DNA of 64,000 bases from Propionibacteriaceae bacterium (GTDB lineage Bacteria; Actinomycetota; Actinomycetes; Propionibacteriales; Propionibacteriaceae): assembly GCA_031271975.1 (NCBI GenBank), contig JAISUR010000037.1:62001-126000 (forward strand). The letters are read 5' to 3'. This document shows positions 7,729 through 16,926 of this stretch, one piece after another. The translations under genes were made by a program, and so were the position numbers. Positions within the stretch are counted from its first letter, which is position 1; every line of letters begins with the position of its first letter. The notes below the pieces were generated by a model. The model was not told the origin of the DNA and did no database searches. It saw only the letters and a list, made by a program, of their open reading frames with translations.

Positions 7729-9842
7729 TTCCCGAATTGGCCGAATTCGCCGCCGGTTATTCCTTTGGGCTGGACGACTTCCAGGTGGCCGCCTGCGAAG
7801 AGGTTTGCGCGGGCAAGGCGGTCCTGGTGGCGGCGCCGACGGGGGCCGGCAAGACCGTGGTGGGAGAGTTTGCCGCGCATTTGGCCATGGAAAGCGGCCG
7901 CAAGTGTTTCTACACCACGCCCATCAAGGCGCTGAGCAACCAGAAATACCACGATCTGTGCGCCCGGCACGGAGAGGAGAACGTTGGGTTGCTCACCGGG
8001 GACACCTCGGTAAACGGCGCGGCCCGGGTGGTCGTCATGACGACCGAGGTGCTGCGCAACATGATCTACGCCAAGTCGCCCACGCTCAACTCGTTGGGCT
8101 ACGTGGTTCTGGACGAGGTGCACTACCTGGCGGACCGCTTTCGCGGGGCGGTCTGGGAAGAGGTCATCATCACCTTGGCGCAGTCCGTCCAGGTGATCGC
8201 GCTGTCCGCGACCGTCTCGAACGCCGAGGAGTTCGGCGCCTGGCTGGGCGAAGTGCGCGGCGACGTGGCCGTGGTGCTGTCCGAGCGGCGTCCCGTGCCG
8301 CTGTTCCAACATGTGCTCGCGCAGCGTACTCTGTACGACCTGTTCGCCGACGGCGCCGACGTGAATCCGCAACTGGTACAACTGGCCAAACAGGAATCGC
8401 GCGAACTGCGCAACGACGCCCGGCGGCCACGGCATGGCCGGCGCGGGAACTACGGCTCGGGACGTTATGCCGTTTCCGCCCGCGGCCGCGGCGACACCGC
8501 CAAGAAGCTCGTGCCGCGCCGCGACTTCACCGTGGAGAAACTGCAGGAAGCCCGGCTGTTGCCCGCTATCTACTTCATTTTCTCCCGGGCGGGCTGCGAC
8601 GCGGCAGTGGGGCACATCATGAAATCTGGCCTGCGCCTGGCCAATCGCGCTGAGGCGGCCGAGTTGGCCGAGATCGCCGACCGGCACACGCAGAGCCTGG
8701 GCTCAGCCGACTTGGCCGCCTTGGATTTCGCCGAATTCCGCGACGCGTTCGTGTCTGGGGTGGCGGCGCATCACGCCGGGTTGCTTCCGGCGTTCAAGGC
8801 CGCCGTCGAAGAGGGCTTCGCGAAGGGCCTGGTGAAAGTGGTTTTCGCCACGGAAACGCTGGCGCTGGGCATCAACATGCCCGCAAAATCGGTGGTCTTG
8901 GAGAAGCTTGTCAAGTACAACGGCGAGAGCCACGTGGACATCACGGCCGGCGAATACACCCAGTTGACCGGCCGGGCGGGCAGGCGCGGCATCGATGTGG
9001 AGGGCCACGCCGTCGTCGCTTGGCAACCCGGACTCGACCCGCGCGCCGTCGCCGCCCTCGCCAGCCGGCGCACGTATCCGCTGCGCTCCTCGTTCAAACC
9101 CACCTACAACATGGCGGTCAACCTGGTAGCCACGGTGGGGCGGGAGCGGGCGCGTGAACTGTTGCAGCAGTCGTTTGCGCAATATCAGGCCGACAACGCA
9201 CTGGCTCGCTATTCGCGCAACACCCGGCGCCAGCCGCAACGCCCCGCCAGCCGTCCCCGCACGAACACCATCGCGGTGCGCTTCGACCGGATCTGCCTGG
9301 TGTTGGAGGCGTTCGGGTACCTGGCCGAAGGCGGCCGGGCCGTCGCGGAGCCGGGACGCATGCTGGCGCGGATCTACTCCGAACTTGACCTGGTCACCGC
9401 CGAATGTGTCCGCGCCGGAGTGTTCGCGGGGTTGTCCGGGCCGCAGTTGGCAGCTGTCGTTTCCACCTTGGTTTATGAGTCACGCGGCGATTCCCGCACC
9501 CCCAGGCGCATGCCTGACCGGGCTTCGGAGAAGGCCCAGTCGGCGTTGCGGGGCATTTGGCGCGAGGCCGGCCTGGTGGAACGGGACCATCGCCTGCCGG
9601 CCGCTCCGGAGCCGGACATCGGATTCGCGGAGGCTGTGTTCGACTGGGCTTCCGGGCGGCCGTTGGGGGAGATCCTGGCCGACAATGAGCTGACGGCCGG
9701 CGATTTCGTCCGCAACGCGCGCCAGGTCGTGGACGCGTTGGGCCAGTTGGCGAGCGCGGACAGCCGGTTGCGCGATGTGGCCCGGGAGGCGATGGCCATG
9801 ATCCGCCGCGGCGTCGTGGACGTGGACTTCAGCGAAGACTGA
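7725..9842 (+). CDS. helY: Ski2/Mtr4-like DEAD/DEAH-box helicase HelY, short form
   Basis: A 705-residue superfamily 2 RNA helicase. Walker A is APTGAGKT (37-44), Walker B DEVH (130-133), motif III SATVSN, and motif VI QLTGRAGRRG. The C-terminal DSHCT domain is present (from FDRICLVLEAFGYL to the end). Mycobacterial HelY is about 900 residues, so this copy is about 200 shorter; the missing part seems to be the arch-like insertion between core and DSHCT, replaced by a basic linker (ARYSRNTRRQPQRPASRPR). The reading frame is intact, so it is probably a functional short form. Confidence 0.9.
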   Translation: MIPELAEFAAGYSFGLDDFQVAACEEVCAGKAVLVAAPTGAGKTVVGEFAAHLAMESGRKCFYTTPIKALSNQKYHDLCARHGEENVGLLTGDTSVNGAARVVVMTTEVLRNMIYAKSPTLNSLGYVVLDEVHYLADRFRGAVWEEVIITLAQSVQVIALSATVSNAEEFGAWLGEVRGDVAVVLSERRPVPLFQHVLAQRTLYDLFADGADVNPQLVQLAKQESRELRNDARRPRHGRRGNYGSGRYAVSARGRGDTAKKLVPRRDFTVEKLQEARLLPAIYFIFSRAGCDAAVGHIMKSGLRLANRAEAAELAEIADRHTQSLGSADLAALDFAEFRDAFVSGVAAHHAGLLPAFKAAVEEGFAKGLVKVVFATETLALGINMPAKSVVLEKLVKYNGESHVDITAGEYTQLTGRAGRRGIDVEGHAVVAWQPGLDPRAVAALASRRTYPLRSSFKPTYNMAVNLVATVGRERARELLQQSFAQYQADNALARYSRNTRRQPQRPASRPRTNTIAVRFDRICLVLEAFGYLAEGGRAVAEPGRMLARIYSELDLVTAECVRAGVFAGLSGPQLAAVVSTLVYESRGDSRTPRRMPDRASEKAQSALRGIWREAGLVERDHRLPAAPEPDIGFAEAVFDWASGRPLGEILADNELTAGDFVRNARQVVDALGQLASADSRLRDVAREAMAMIRRGVVDVDFSED

Positions 9843-9845
9843 CCG

Positions 9846-11168
9846 TCACGCGTAGGGGAACAGGAAGCACTCCGAGGTGAGCCGGTCGGCGTCCTCAGCC
9901 TCGTAGATCCGGAAGCACGACAGCATGGACTTGTCTCCAGCGGTGTAAGAACTGGCTTCGAACTCGAGCCCGCCGTCGATTATGTCCCCGGTGACCGGGT
10001 CGGCCAGGGCGAACTTGCCGGCCTCCAAGTCGAAGATGCCCTCGAGTCCGTGTTCGCCGGTGTTGGGCCACATATAGGGCATCTCGTCAGGCACCAGGGG
10101 CCACGCCTCATTTGCGGGCGCGGCGGCGAACTTGTCGCCGTCCAAGTGATACAGAATTCCGTCGTCCGCGGTGAAGATGCCGTTGAGGGTGCCCCAGCCG
10201 TCAGTGTGGACCATATACTGCTTGTCCTGTTTCGCCAGCGTCTTCCACTTCTTCTTGGCGATGTCGTAGACCGTCACAGCTTGCGTCGTCTTGGCGTCGT
10301 CCGCGTAACGGTCCTCGCCGCGCTTCAGGTTGGAGTAGATGTCCAAGACCACGATCTTTCCGTCGCTGCACGTCGCCTCGCGCTCGAACAGATTCTGCTT
10401 CGAGGGCGCTTTGCGCCCGGGGTCTGTGGCGAGCTTGACCCACTTGCCGGAATCTCTGTCGAACAGCTTGTCCGCGGCTTTCGGGTCGTCTTCCTCGTTG
10501 CCGATGTCGCCGAGCCACAAGAGCGTGTTGCCGGCCGCGACCAGGTGGTCGTCGATGTCGCCGCCGGGATTGGGCAGTGTCGTCCAAGTGCCGGCGACCG
10601 CGTCGTAGCAATACGTGGTCAGATCGGTTTCATCGCTGGGCGCCAGGAAGCACAGCCACTCCTCGGCCTGCAAGAAGTCCACGTCGGACACCCACACGAT
10701 GTTGGCCTGGTCGGGGACCTCGATGGGAGTCCAAGCGCCGGCTGCGGGGTCGAAGACCGCGGCGGAGCCAGTGAGCACCTCCGGCTCGTCGGTGTGCTCT
10801 TCCGGCGCATCTTCGCCTTCTTCGACGAAGTCGTCGTCATCCTCGGGCCAATCGTCGGCGTCGTCCAACTCGGCTTCGTCCCAGGTGCCGCCGAAGACGA
10901 AGAAACGGCCGTCGGCCCAGGCGGTGATGGGATTGGGCGAAGGTTCGCCGGGGAAGTTCGCCACTTGTTGCCAATTCGTCAGCGTCAGCACGGGCGCCCC
11001 TGCGATGGGCGTGGCCGTGGTCTGCCCGGGAGACAATTCCGGCGGCGGATCGGGTTGCGGCGCGGTCACCGTCTGGTAGATGAACACGCCCAGCACGACG
11101 AGCATCACCACGGCCACCGACGCGACCGTGGTGACGAGCAGCTTGCGATGGGTCACCCGACGATTCAT
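9846..11168 (-). CDS. membrane-anchored kelch-like/beta-propeller protein of unknown function
   Basis: A 440-residue protein with a short cytoplasmic N-terminus, one membrane helix (residues 10-32, LLVTTVASVAVVMLVVLGVF), a Pro-rich linker, then an extracellular part with kelch-like phrases (WADGRFFVFGGTWDE, SAAVFDPAAGAWTPI, YCYDAVAGTWTTL, YDIAKKKWKTL) consistent with a beta-propeller. An acidic stretch of about 30 residues, mostly Asp/Glu, interrupts the first blade near residues 100-130. It converges on helY with a 3-base gap. No catalytic motif is recognised. Confidence 0.7.
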   Translation of the reverse strand: MNRRVTHRKLLVTTVASVAVVMLVVLGVFIYQTVTAPQPDPPPELSPGQTTATPIAGAPVLTLTNWQQVANFPGEPSPNPITAWADGRFFVFGGTWDEAELDDADDWPEDDDDFVEEGEDAPEEHTDEPEVLTGSAAVFDPAAGAWTPIEVPDQANIVWVSDVDFLQAEEWLCFLAPSDETDLTTYCYDAVAGTWTTLPNPGGDIDDHLVAAGNTLLWLGDIGNEEDDPKAADKLFDRDSGKWVKLATDPGRKAPSKQNLFEREATCSDGKIVVLDIYSNLKRGEDRYADDAKTTQAVTVYDIAKKKWKTLAKQDKQYMVHTDGWGTLNGIFTADDGILYHLDGDKFAAAPANEAWPLVPDEMPYMWPNTGEHGLEGIFDLEAGKFALADPVTGDIIDGGLEFEASSYTAGDKSMLSCFRIYEAEDADRLTSECFLFPYA

Positions 11169-11174
11169 GCGCCC

Positions 11175-11180
11175 ACAATA
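11175..11180 (-). promoter_or_regulatory. -10 box of leaderless promoter for the kelch-like protein
   Basis: TATTGT on the minus strand, 6 bases before the ATG at 11168. Confidence 0.5.
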
Positions 11181-11299
11181 CCGCGCGCCCGTGTCGGGCT
11201 GGTCCCAAGCCGGGAATCGGTGTATCAGGGTTCAGCGCCCGATCTTGGATGCAGTCCGGTCTGATGTGCCGGGCTCACGCGCGGCGCTCGGGTTCCCGC

Positions 11300-11305
11300 T
11301 AATCT
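11300..11305 (+). promoter_or_regulatory. -10 box of gltX promoter
   Basis: TAATCT, 9 bases before the gltX ATG; leaderless or a leader of 1-3 bases. Confidence 0.5.
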
Positions 11306-11314
11306 GGTGGGGCT

Positions 11315-12760
11315 ATGGACAATCCAGTACCCGCGCGCTTGCGTGTCGCGCCGTCGCCGACTGGCGACCCCCATGTGGGCACGGCCTACATGGCCCTGTT
11401 CAACAAGGCATACGCCCGGGCCACCGGCGGCCAGTTCATCCTCCGCATCGAGGACACCGACCGGGCCCGCTACGTGGCCGATTCGGAACGCCAAATCACC
11501 GAGTCGCTGAGTTGGCTGGGGCTCGGCCCCGACGAGGGCCCCGGCGTGGGCGGTGATTTCGGGCCGTACCGGCAGTCGGAACGCCTTGACACGTACCGGC
11601 CGTTCGTCGACCAACTGCTGGCCGCGGGGCATGCCTACTGGTGCTGGTGCTCTCCGGAGCGCCTGCGCGAGATGCGCGCCGCCCAGGAAGCTGCCAAGGT
11701 GCCGACCACCGGGTACGACCGGCTGTGCCTGGGGAAGACCCGCGAAGAGCGCGCCGCGCTGCCGGGCTTTTCCGAGACTCCGGTGGTCCGGATGCTGGTT
11801 CCCGACGATGTGGAGCTGGAATTCGACGACGTGATCCGCGGCCGCATCGCCACGCCGCGGCCCGACGACCAGGTGATCTTGAAGGCGGACGGTTTTCCCA
11901 CGTACCACCTGGCCGTCGTGGTGGACGACCACCTCATGGGAATCACGCATGTGGTCCGGGGCGAAGAGTGGATTTCGTCCACGCCGAAGCACATACTGCT
12001 GTACAAGTGGCTGGGCCTGCCCATTCCGGCGTTCGCGCACATGCCGCTGCTCCGCAACCCGGACAAATCCAAGATCTCGAAGCGGAAGAACCCGGCCGCC
12101 CGGCTGCTGTGGTTCCGCGAGCAGGGCTACCTGCCGGAGGCGTTGCGGAATTTCCTGCAGTTGATGGGCTATCCAGCCGGCGACAATGAGGGGATCTGCA
12201 CCTTCGAGGAGTTTTGGGCGGACTTCGATTGGGCGAAGATTGCCACGGTCGGCCCGGTTTTCGACGTGAAGAAGTTGGATTGGCTGAACGGCCATTACAT
12301 ACGCGGCTTGTCCGACGACGAGTTGGCGGCCCGGATCGCCGAACACTTGGAGTACACCGGCCAGCCTGAGGTGGATGCGGCCATTTTGCGCCGGGCTGTT
12401 CCCATCATCAAGGAGCGCCTGGTCACGTTGGACGAGGCCGCGGGCAAGATCGGCTTCTTGTTGCTGCCCGCCGCCGAGTTGCCCATCGACCCTGAGGCGC
12501 GCGCCGCATTGTCGCCGGACGCCCCGCAGGTGTTGCGCGCGGCTGGGGACGCCTTGGAGGCGCTGCCTGAGTGGACCAGCCAGGGCATTCACGAAGCGTT
12601 GCAGGCCGCTCTGGTGGCGGGCATGGGGCTCAAACCCAAGTTCGCCTTCGCCCCGGTCCGCGTGGCGATCACGGGGCAGCGCGTGTCGCCGCCGCTTTTC
12701 GAGTCCATGGAGATCTTGGGCCGCGCGGAGAGTTTGCTGCGGCTACGCAATCTCGTCTAA
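11315..12760 (+). CDS. gltX: glutamyl-tRNA synthetase
   Basis: A 481-residue class I synthetase that charges tRNA-Glu with glutamate in the cytoplasm. The HIGH signature is HVGT (20-23, in APSPTGDPHVGTA) and the KMSKS loop is KISKR (253-257). RIEDTDRARYV near 46 and the anticodon-binding helical C-terminus are present. Because a glnS gene is also in this window, this enzyme may charge only tRNA-Glu. The 3' end overlaps the convergent metB gene by 18 bases. Confidence 0.97.
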   Translation: MDNPVPARLRVAPSPTGDPHVGTAYMALFNKAYARATGGQFILRIEDTDRARYVADSERQITESLSWLGLGPDEGPGVGGDFGPYRQSERLDTYRPFVDQLLAAGHAYWCWCSPERLREMRAAQEAAKVPTTGYDRLCLGKTREERAALPGFSETPVVRMLVPDDVELEFDDVIRGRIATPRPDDQVILKADGFPTYHLAVVVDDHLMGITHVVRGEEWISSTPKHILLYKWLGLPIPAFAHMPLLRNPDKSKISKRKNPAARLLWFREQGYLPEALRNFLQLMGYPAGDNEGICTFEEFWADFDWAKIATVGPVFDVKKLDWLNGHYIRGLSDDELAARIAEHLEYTGQPEVDAAILRRAVPIIKERLVTLDEAAGKIGFLLLPAAELPIDPEARAALSPDAPQVLRAAGDALEALPEWTSQGIHEALQAALVAGMGLKPKFAFAPVRVAITGQRVSPPLFESMEILGRAESLLRLRNLV

Positions 12761-13885
12761 CGCCTGGGTGAGGTCTGCCACCAAGTCGGCGATCGGCTCG
12801 ACGCCGACGCTCAGCCGCAATAGCCCGGGTGTGATGCCCGCCGCCGCTTGCACATCCGGGGGCATGGAGGCGTGCGTCATCGTCGCCGGATGGGAAATCA
12901 GGGATTCCACGCCGCCCAGCGACTCGGCCAAGGTGAACAGCCGCAGCCGCCCGGCCAACGCCGCGGCGTCGGCGACTTCGAAGCTGACGATGGCTCCGAA
13001 GCCGTCCTGCTGCCGCCGGGCCAACTCGTGTCCTGGATGGCTGGGCAGGCCGGGATAGTACACGCGGCTCACGGCCGGGTGCGCGTCCAGCAGATGGGCG
13101 ATCTCGGCCGCGTTGGCTTGCGCCGCCTGCATCCGCAGCCGCAGCGTCCGCAGGCCGCGCAGGCCCAGGTAGGAATCGATAGCGCCAGCGGTCAGCCCCA
13201 GGGCGTTCGACCACCACGCGATTTGTTCGAAGTGCTCTTGCGACTTGGCCACGACGGCGCCCAGCACCACGTCGGAATGGCCGGCCAGGTATTTCGTGGC
13301 GGAGTGGACCACGATGTCGGCGCCCAATTCCAGCGGGCGCTGCAGCATGGGCGTGGCAAAGGTGTTGTCGGCGACGACGATCGCCCCGCGGGCGCGCGCC
13401 AACTCAGCGACCGCCGCGATGTCCGTGACGCGCAGCAGGGGATTGGACGGCGTTTCGACGATGACCAGCTTCACGGTGTCGTCGCAGGCCTGGGCCACGG
13501 CGGCGAGGTCGGAGGTGTCCACCAGGGACAGTTTGAGCAGTCCCTTGCGCTGCTGGGCGTCCAGCAGGCGCCACGTGCCGCCATAGCCGTCCAGGGGGGC
13601 GATCACAGTCCCGCCGGCGGGAGTGAAAGCCTCCAAAACGGTCGTTATCGCAGCCATCCCGGACGCCGTGACAACCGCGTCGCACCCGCCTTCCAGGTCG
13701 GCGATGGCGCGGCCCAGCAGCGCTCGCGTGGGATTTGCGGAGCGGGAATAGTCGAAGACAGGGGTTTCACCGAACTTGGCCGACACGAAGTTGGTGCTCA
13801 AATGCAGGGGCGCGACGACATCGCCGTAGGTCTCTTGTCCGATTCCGGCGCGGATGACGCGTGTAGTCGGGTCCAACTGGTTCAC
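12743..13885 (-). CDS. metB: cystathionine gamma-synthase (PLP-dependent)
   Basis: A 380-residue Cys/Met-metabolism PLP enzyme; condenses an activated homoserine with cysteine to cystathionine in methionine synthesis. The PLP lysine is Lys198 in SATKYLAGHSD; DNTFATP gives the PLP-ring Asp. LHLSTNF near residue 28 and TASGMAAI near 73 are conserved. Family members include gamma-lyases, so lyase or bifunctional activity cannot be excluded. I chose GTG 13885 rather than the longer ATG at 13912 because a TAGACT -10 box lies between them, 8 bases before the GTG, and the shorter form has the normal length. Confidence 0.88.
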   Translation of the reverse strand: MNQLDPTTRVIRAGIGQETYGDVVAPLHLSTNFVSAKFGETPVFDYSRSANPTRALLGRAIADLEGGCDAVVTASGMAAITTVLEAFTPAGGTVIAPLDGYGGTWRLLDAQQRKGLLKLSLVDTSDLAAVAQACDDTVKLVIVETPSNPLLRVTDIAAVAELARARGAIVVADNTFATPMLQRPLELGADIVVHSATKYLAGHSDVVLGAVVAKSQEHFEQIAWWSNALGLTAGAIDSYLGLRGLRTLRLRMQAAQANAAEIAHLLDAHPAVSRVYYPGLPSHPGHELARRQQDGFGAIVSFEVADAAALAGRLRLFTLAESLGGVESLISHPATMTHASMPPDVQAAAGITPGLLRLSVGVEPIADLVADLTQALDEIA

Positions 13886-13893
13886 GAGCGTTG

Positions 13894-13899
13894 AGTCTA
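13894..13899 (-). promoter_or_regulatory. -10 box of leaderless metB promoter
   Basis: TAGACT on the minus strand, 8 bases before the GTG at 13885. The same hexamer serves the divergent tyrS promoter 44 bases away. Confidence 0.5.
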
Positions 13900-13942
13900 C
13901 ACATGGATACACAGTCGGCGCGCGCCGCGGTCCGGCGGCAGG

Positions 13943-13948
13943 TAGACT
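13943..13948 (+). promoter_or_regulatory. -10 box of leaderless tyrS promoter
   Basis: TAGACT, 8 bases before the tyrS GTG at 13957. It excludes the in-frame ATGs further upstream at 13891-13905, which would lie ahead of the promoter. Confidence 0.5.
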
Positions 13949-13956
13949 TTGCCGCT

Positions 13957-15210
13957 GTGACTAATGTGCTTGACGAGTTGGAGTGGCGGGGCTTCATAGC
14001 CCATTCGACTGATCGGGAGGCCTTGGCGGCACACCTTGCCGCTGGCCCGGTGACGTTCTACGTGGGGTTCGACCCGACGGCGCCTTCGATTCACATGGGC
14101 AACCTCGTCCAATTGATGCTGGTGCGCCAATTGCAGGCCGCCGGCCATAAACCGATCCTGCTGGTCGGCGGCTCCACAGGCCTGATCGGCGACCCCAAGC
14201 AGACTTCGGAGCGCAACCTGAATCCGAAGGAGGTGGTCCACGAATGGGTGGAGCGTATCCGGAGCCAAGTGAGCCGGTTCGTGTCTTTCGAGGGCGCCAA
14301 CGCCGCCACGCTCGTAAACAATTACGACTGGACCGAATCGCTGTCCACGCTGGATTTTCTGCGCGACATCGGGAAGCACTTTTCGGTGAACCGCATGCTC
14401 GACCGCGAGGTGGTCAAGGCCCGCCTGGAGTCGGGCATCTCCTACACCGAGTTCAGCTACGTGCTGCTGCAATCGCTGGATTTCCTCGAGCTTTACCGCC
14501 GCTACGGCTGTACGCTGCAGACCGGCGGCTCCGACCAGTGGGGCAACCTGACCGCCGGCGTCGACCTGATCCGGCGCGCGGATGCGGGTAAGGCGCATGC
14601 CTTGGCCACGCCGCTGCTGACCAAGGCCGACGGGACCAAGTTCGGCAAGACCGAGTCCGGGACGGTTTGGCTCGATCCGGCGATGACCAGCCCGTACGCG
14701 TTCCACCAGTTCTTCTTGAACGCCGAGGATCAGATGGTCATCGACTACCTCAAGATCTTCACCACCAGGGGGCGCGAAGAGGTCGCTGAACTGGAACGCC
14801 TCACCGCCGAACAGCCGCACCTGCGGGCGGCGCAGCGGGCGTTGGCCGACGACATCACCGACCTGGTGCACTCCGTGGCCGAGCGCGAAGCGGCCACGGC
14901 TGCTGCTGCGGCGATCTTCGGGCGCGGCGAGTTGCGCGAGCTTTCCGAAACCACGCTGGCAGCGGTCGCCAAGGAGTTGCAGGCTGGGCAATTGCGTCGG
15001 CCCGCGTCTGTGATCGACGCCTTGGAGGCTGCCAAGGTGGTCGGCACCCGCGGCGAGGCCCGGCGCGCCATCCAAGAAGGCGGGGCCTATGTGAATAACG
15101 CCAAGGTCACTTCCATCGACGCCCAACTGGGCGATGCGGATCTGCTGGGCGGCCGCTATGTGATCGTGCGCCGGGGCAAGAAGACCGTGGGTGCGGTCGA
15201 AATCTCTTAG
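13957..15210 (+). CDS. tyrS: tyrosyl-tRNA synthetase
   Basis: A 417-residue class I synthetase charging tRNA-Tyr. YVGFDPTAPSIHMGNL carries the HIGH motif (HMGN) and KADGTKFGKTESGT the KMSKS-type loop (KFGKT). A C-terminal S4 RNA-binding domain covers about the last 65 residues (RGEARRAIQEGGAYVNN). The GTG start at 13957 (VTNVLDELEWRG) matches the usual bacterial N-terminus and the leaderless promoter. Divergent from metB. Confidence 0.96.
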   Translation: MTNVLDELEWRGFIAHSTDREALAAHLAAGPVTFYVGFDPTAPSIHMGNLVQLMLVRQLQAAGHKPILLVGGSTGLIGDPKQTSERNLNPKEVVHEWVERIRSQVSRFVSFEGANAATLVNNYDWTESLSTLDFLRDIGKHFSVNRMLDREVVKARLESGISYTEFSYVLLQSLDFLELYRRYGCTLQTGGSDQWGNLTAGVDLIRRADAGKAHALATPLLTKADGTKFGKTESGTVWLDPAMTSPYAFHQFFLNAEDQMVIDYLKIFTTRGREEVAELERLTAEQPHLRAAQRALADDITDLVHSVAEREAATAAAAAIFGRGELRELSETTLAAVAKELQAGQLRRPASVIDALEAAKVVGTRGEARRAIQEGGAYVNNAKVTSIDAQLGDADLLGGRYVIVRRGKKTVGAVEIS

Positions 15211-16007
15211 GCCTGTAGCAGTTCGAAGAGCTTCGCCCCGACACCCCCGGCGTTGTTGTCCGCGACGACCTCGAAGCCGGCGTCCCGCAGCGCGGGGTGC
15301 GAGTTGGCCATGGCGAAACCCCTTCCGGCCCACGCCAGCATCTCCAAGTCGTTGGGCATGTCTCCGAAGGCGACGACATCGGCTGCCGCCACCCCCAGCA
15401 ACTCGCAGATTTCGGCCAGGCCCGTGGCCTTGGTCACCCCCGGCGCGGTGAACTCGACGAGCCCGAATGGTTCGCCCACCGAGGCGTGTGTGGTCTGCAT
15501 CGCATCGCCGACGATCGGGCCGGCGATGCGGACAAGCTCGTCAGACGTGTAGTCCGCGTGGAAGCCCAGTAGTTTTATGATCGGTGAGCATCTGGCGATG
15601 ATCTCGGCGATGTCCGCGGGCCAGGCTTCCCAGTCGGAGAACTGCTGGATCGGCGCGTCCGGTTCGCAACCGAAGTCGAACGACGTCTCCACCCCAAAAG
15701 TGATTCCGGGGATGGCCGCGCGCACGGCGGCGATGGCCTCCAGCACCGGCCCGGCGTCCAAGGCGTGCGCGCTGACGGTGCGGCCCGCCGCCCAGTCGTA
15801 AATCGCGGCCCCGTTGCTGGTGACCATCAGCTGATGGTGGCCGTGCAGCGAGTCGATGGCGCCCAGCCAGCGCGCCGGACGCCCGGTGGACACGACGACC
15901 GGGATGCTGCGCGACGCGGCCAGGCTTACGGCGCGCTGGTTCACCTCGGGAATGGACTTGTCGTCCGCGAGGAACGTGCCGTCCAGGTCGAAGGCGATCA
16001 GTTTCAC
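15207..16007 (-). CDS. HAD superfamily (Cof-type) phosphatase
   Basis: A 266-residue haloacid dehalogenase hydrolase of the Cof/IIB type. The nucleophile motif is DLDGT (Asp8, Asp10), motif II STGRP near residue 40, and motif IV GDMPNDLEML near 216; a C2B cap lies between. Such enzymes dephosphorylate small sugar phosphates or flavin and nucleotide intermediates; the substrate is unknown. The GTG start overlaps the stop of the upstream gene by 4 bases, so the two are coupled. Confidence 0.88.
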   Translation of the reverse strand: MKLIAFDLDGTFLADDKSIPEVNQRAVSLAASRSIPVVVSTGRPARWLGAIDSLHGHHQLMVTSNGAAIYDWAAGRTVSAHALDAGPVLEAIAAVRAAIPGITFGVETSFDFGCEPDAPIQQFSDWEAWPADIAEIIARCSPIIKLLGFHADYTSDELVRIAGPIVGDAMQTTHASVGEPFGLVEFTAPGVTKATGLAEICELLGVAAADVVAFGDMPNDLEMLAWAGRGFAMANSHPALRDAGFEVVADNNAGGVGAKLFELLQA

Positions 16008-16801
16008 AGCCGGGAGTCCTCGGTCGGATCGCCGCCAGCGCTGCTGTTGGTGGGGGAGGCCGAGGCGGGATTACTGCTCGAACTGGGTGTGGGGGTCGGC
16101 TGCGCGGTGTCCGGGGGACCTGAGGTTTCTCCACCCGCCGCGCTGGTCGGCACGGGCGGCGGCGGGGATTCGGGCGGGGATTGCTGGAAGAGCAGGATCG
16201 CCAGCAGGATCGCCAGGGCCGCGAGCAACAGCATCAGCAGCCAGCTGGCCAGGATAGAGCCGAACCCCGCCCGGTCGTGGCGGCCCGGCCAGGGCAGCGG
16301 CCACAGCCTGGTGGATCCGGGCGCGAAGCGGTTGATCCAGTGCAGTTGGTATTCGGGCCCGGCAGGTTGGCCCACGGGCGGCGTCTTGGCCAGTTGCACC
16401 TCGTCCAAGATGCGGTTCGCCTCGGCGACGGCTTCTGGGCTGCCGTCGTAGCGCAGCGCCACCCAGGGGGCCTGCGGTGTGGCTCCAGGCTCCATCGGGT
16501 CGTCGTCTTCGGCGCGGAACCGGTTGGCCAGCCGTCCGGTGTCTTGCCCTTCGCCGCCGCGCGCGTACACCGTGTCGATGTGCATCTTGTTGACCGTGCC
16601 GGCCAATCGGTCGCGGGCTCCGGCGTCGGCGGCCGCGCCCTCGGAGAGCATTATCAGCATCACGGCCACGGCCGCGTCGTCGTGGGCGACGTAGCCCACA
16701 CCGGCGCTGGTGGACGTGAGCCGGGCGTCCAACCAGAAGTCGCCGACCTTCGCCGGATCGTCAGGGAGCAGCGGCGAGAGCAGGACGGGATCTGTAGTCA
16801 T
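16004..16801 (-). CDS. membrane-anchored protein of unknown function
   Basis: A 265-residue protein, not recognised. Residues 1-180 look soluble and cytoplasmic; a membrane helix follows around 183-206 (SWLLMLLLAALAILLAILLF), then a Pro/Ser/Thr/Gly-rich, probably extracytoplasmic tail of about 55 residues. The start ATG at 16801 is set by the TACAAT box 8 bases upstream; a longer ATG at 16858 exists but would lie ahead of the promoter. The 4-base overlap with the HAD phosphatase downstream suggests a shared transcript. Confidence 0.65.
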   Translation of the reverse strand: MTTDPVLLSPLLPDDPAKVGDFWLDARLTSTSAGVGYVAHDDAAVAVMLIMLSEGAAADAGARDRLAGTVNKMHIDTVYARGGEGQDTGRLANRFRAEDDDPMEPGATPQAPWVALRYDGSPEAVAEANRILDEVQLAKTPPVGQPAGPEYQLHWINRFAPGSTRLWPLPWPGRHDRAGFGSILASWLLMLLLAALAILLAILLFQQSPPESPPPPVPTSAAGGETSGPPDTAQPTPTPSSSSNPASASPTNSSAGGDPTEDSRL

Positions 16802-16809
16802 CGACCCCC

Positions 16810-16815
16810 ATTGTA
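16810..16815 (-). promoter_or_regulatory. -10 box of leaderless promoter for the membrane-anchored protein and HAD phosphatase
   Basis: TACAAT on the minus strand, 8 bases before the ATG at 16801; close to the consensus TATAAT. Confidence 0.55.
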
Positions 16816-16926
16816 GGGGCCCGGCGGCTTTCCCCCGCCGGATTGACAGCGCACTCACAGCATGGTGGTGCGCAAAGTGTGTCCAGCGTTCGGTATCGTG
16901 GGGGCGTTGAAAGCATAGGAGTGGAT

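Noticed and set aside
12743-12760. Possible fusion or frameshift at the gltX/metB junction
   Set aside because: Simple 18-base convergent overlap; both proteins have complete C-termini.
13861-13912. Longer metB start at 13912 and tyrS start at 13891, giving overlapping divergent genes
   Set aside because: Leaderless promoters lie between these upstream codons and the GTG starts at 13885 and 13957, and the shorter proteins match family lengths.
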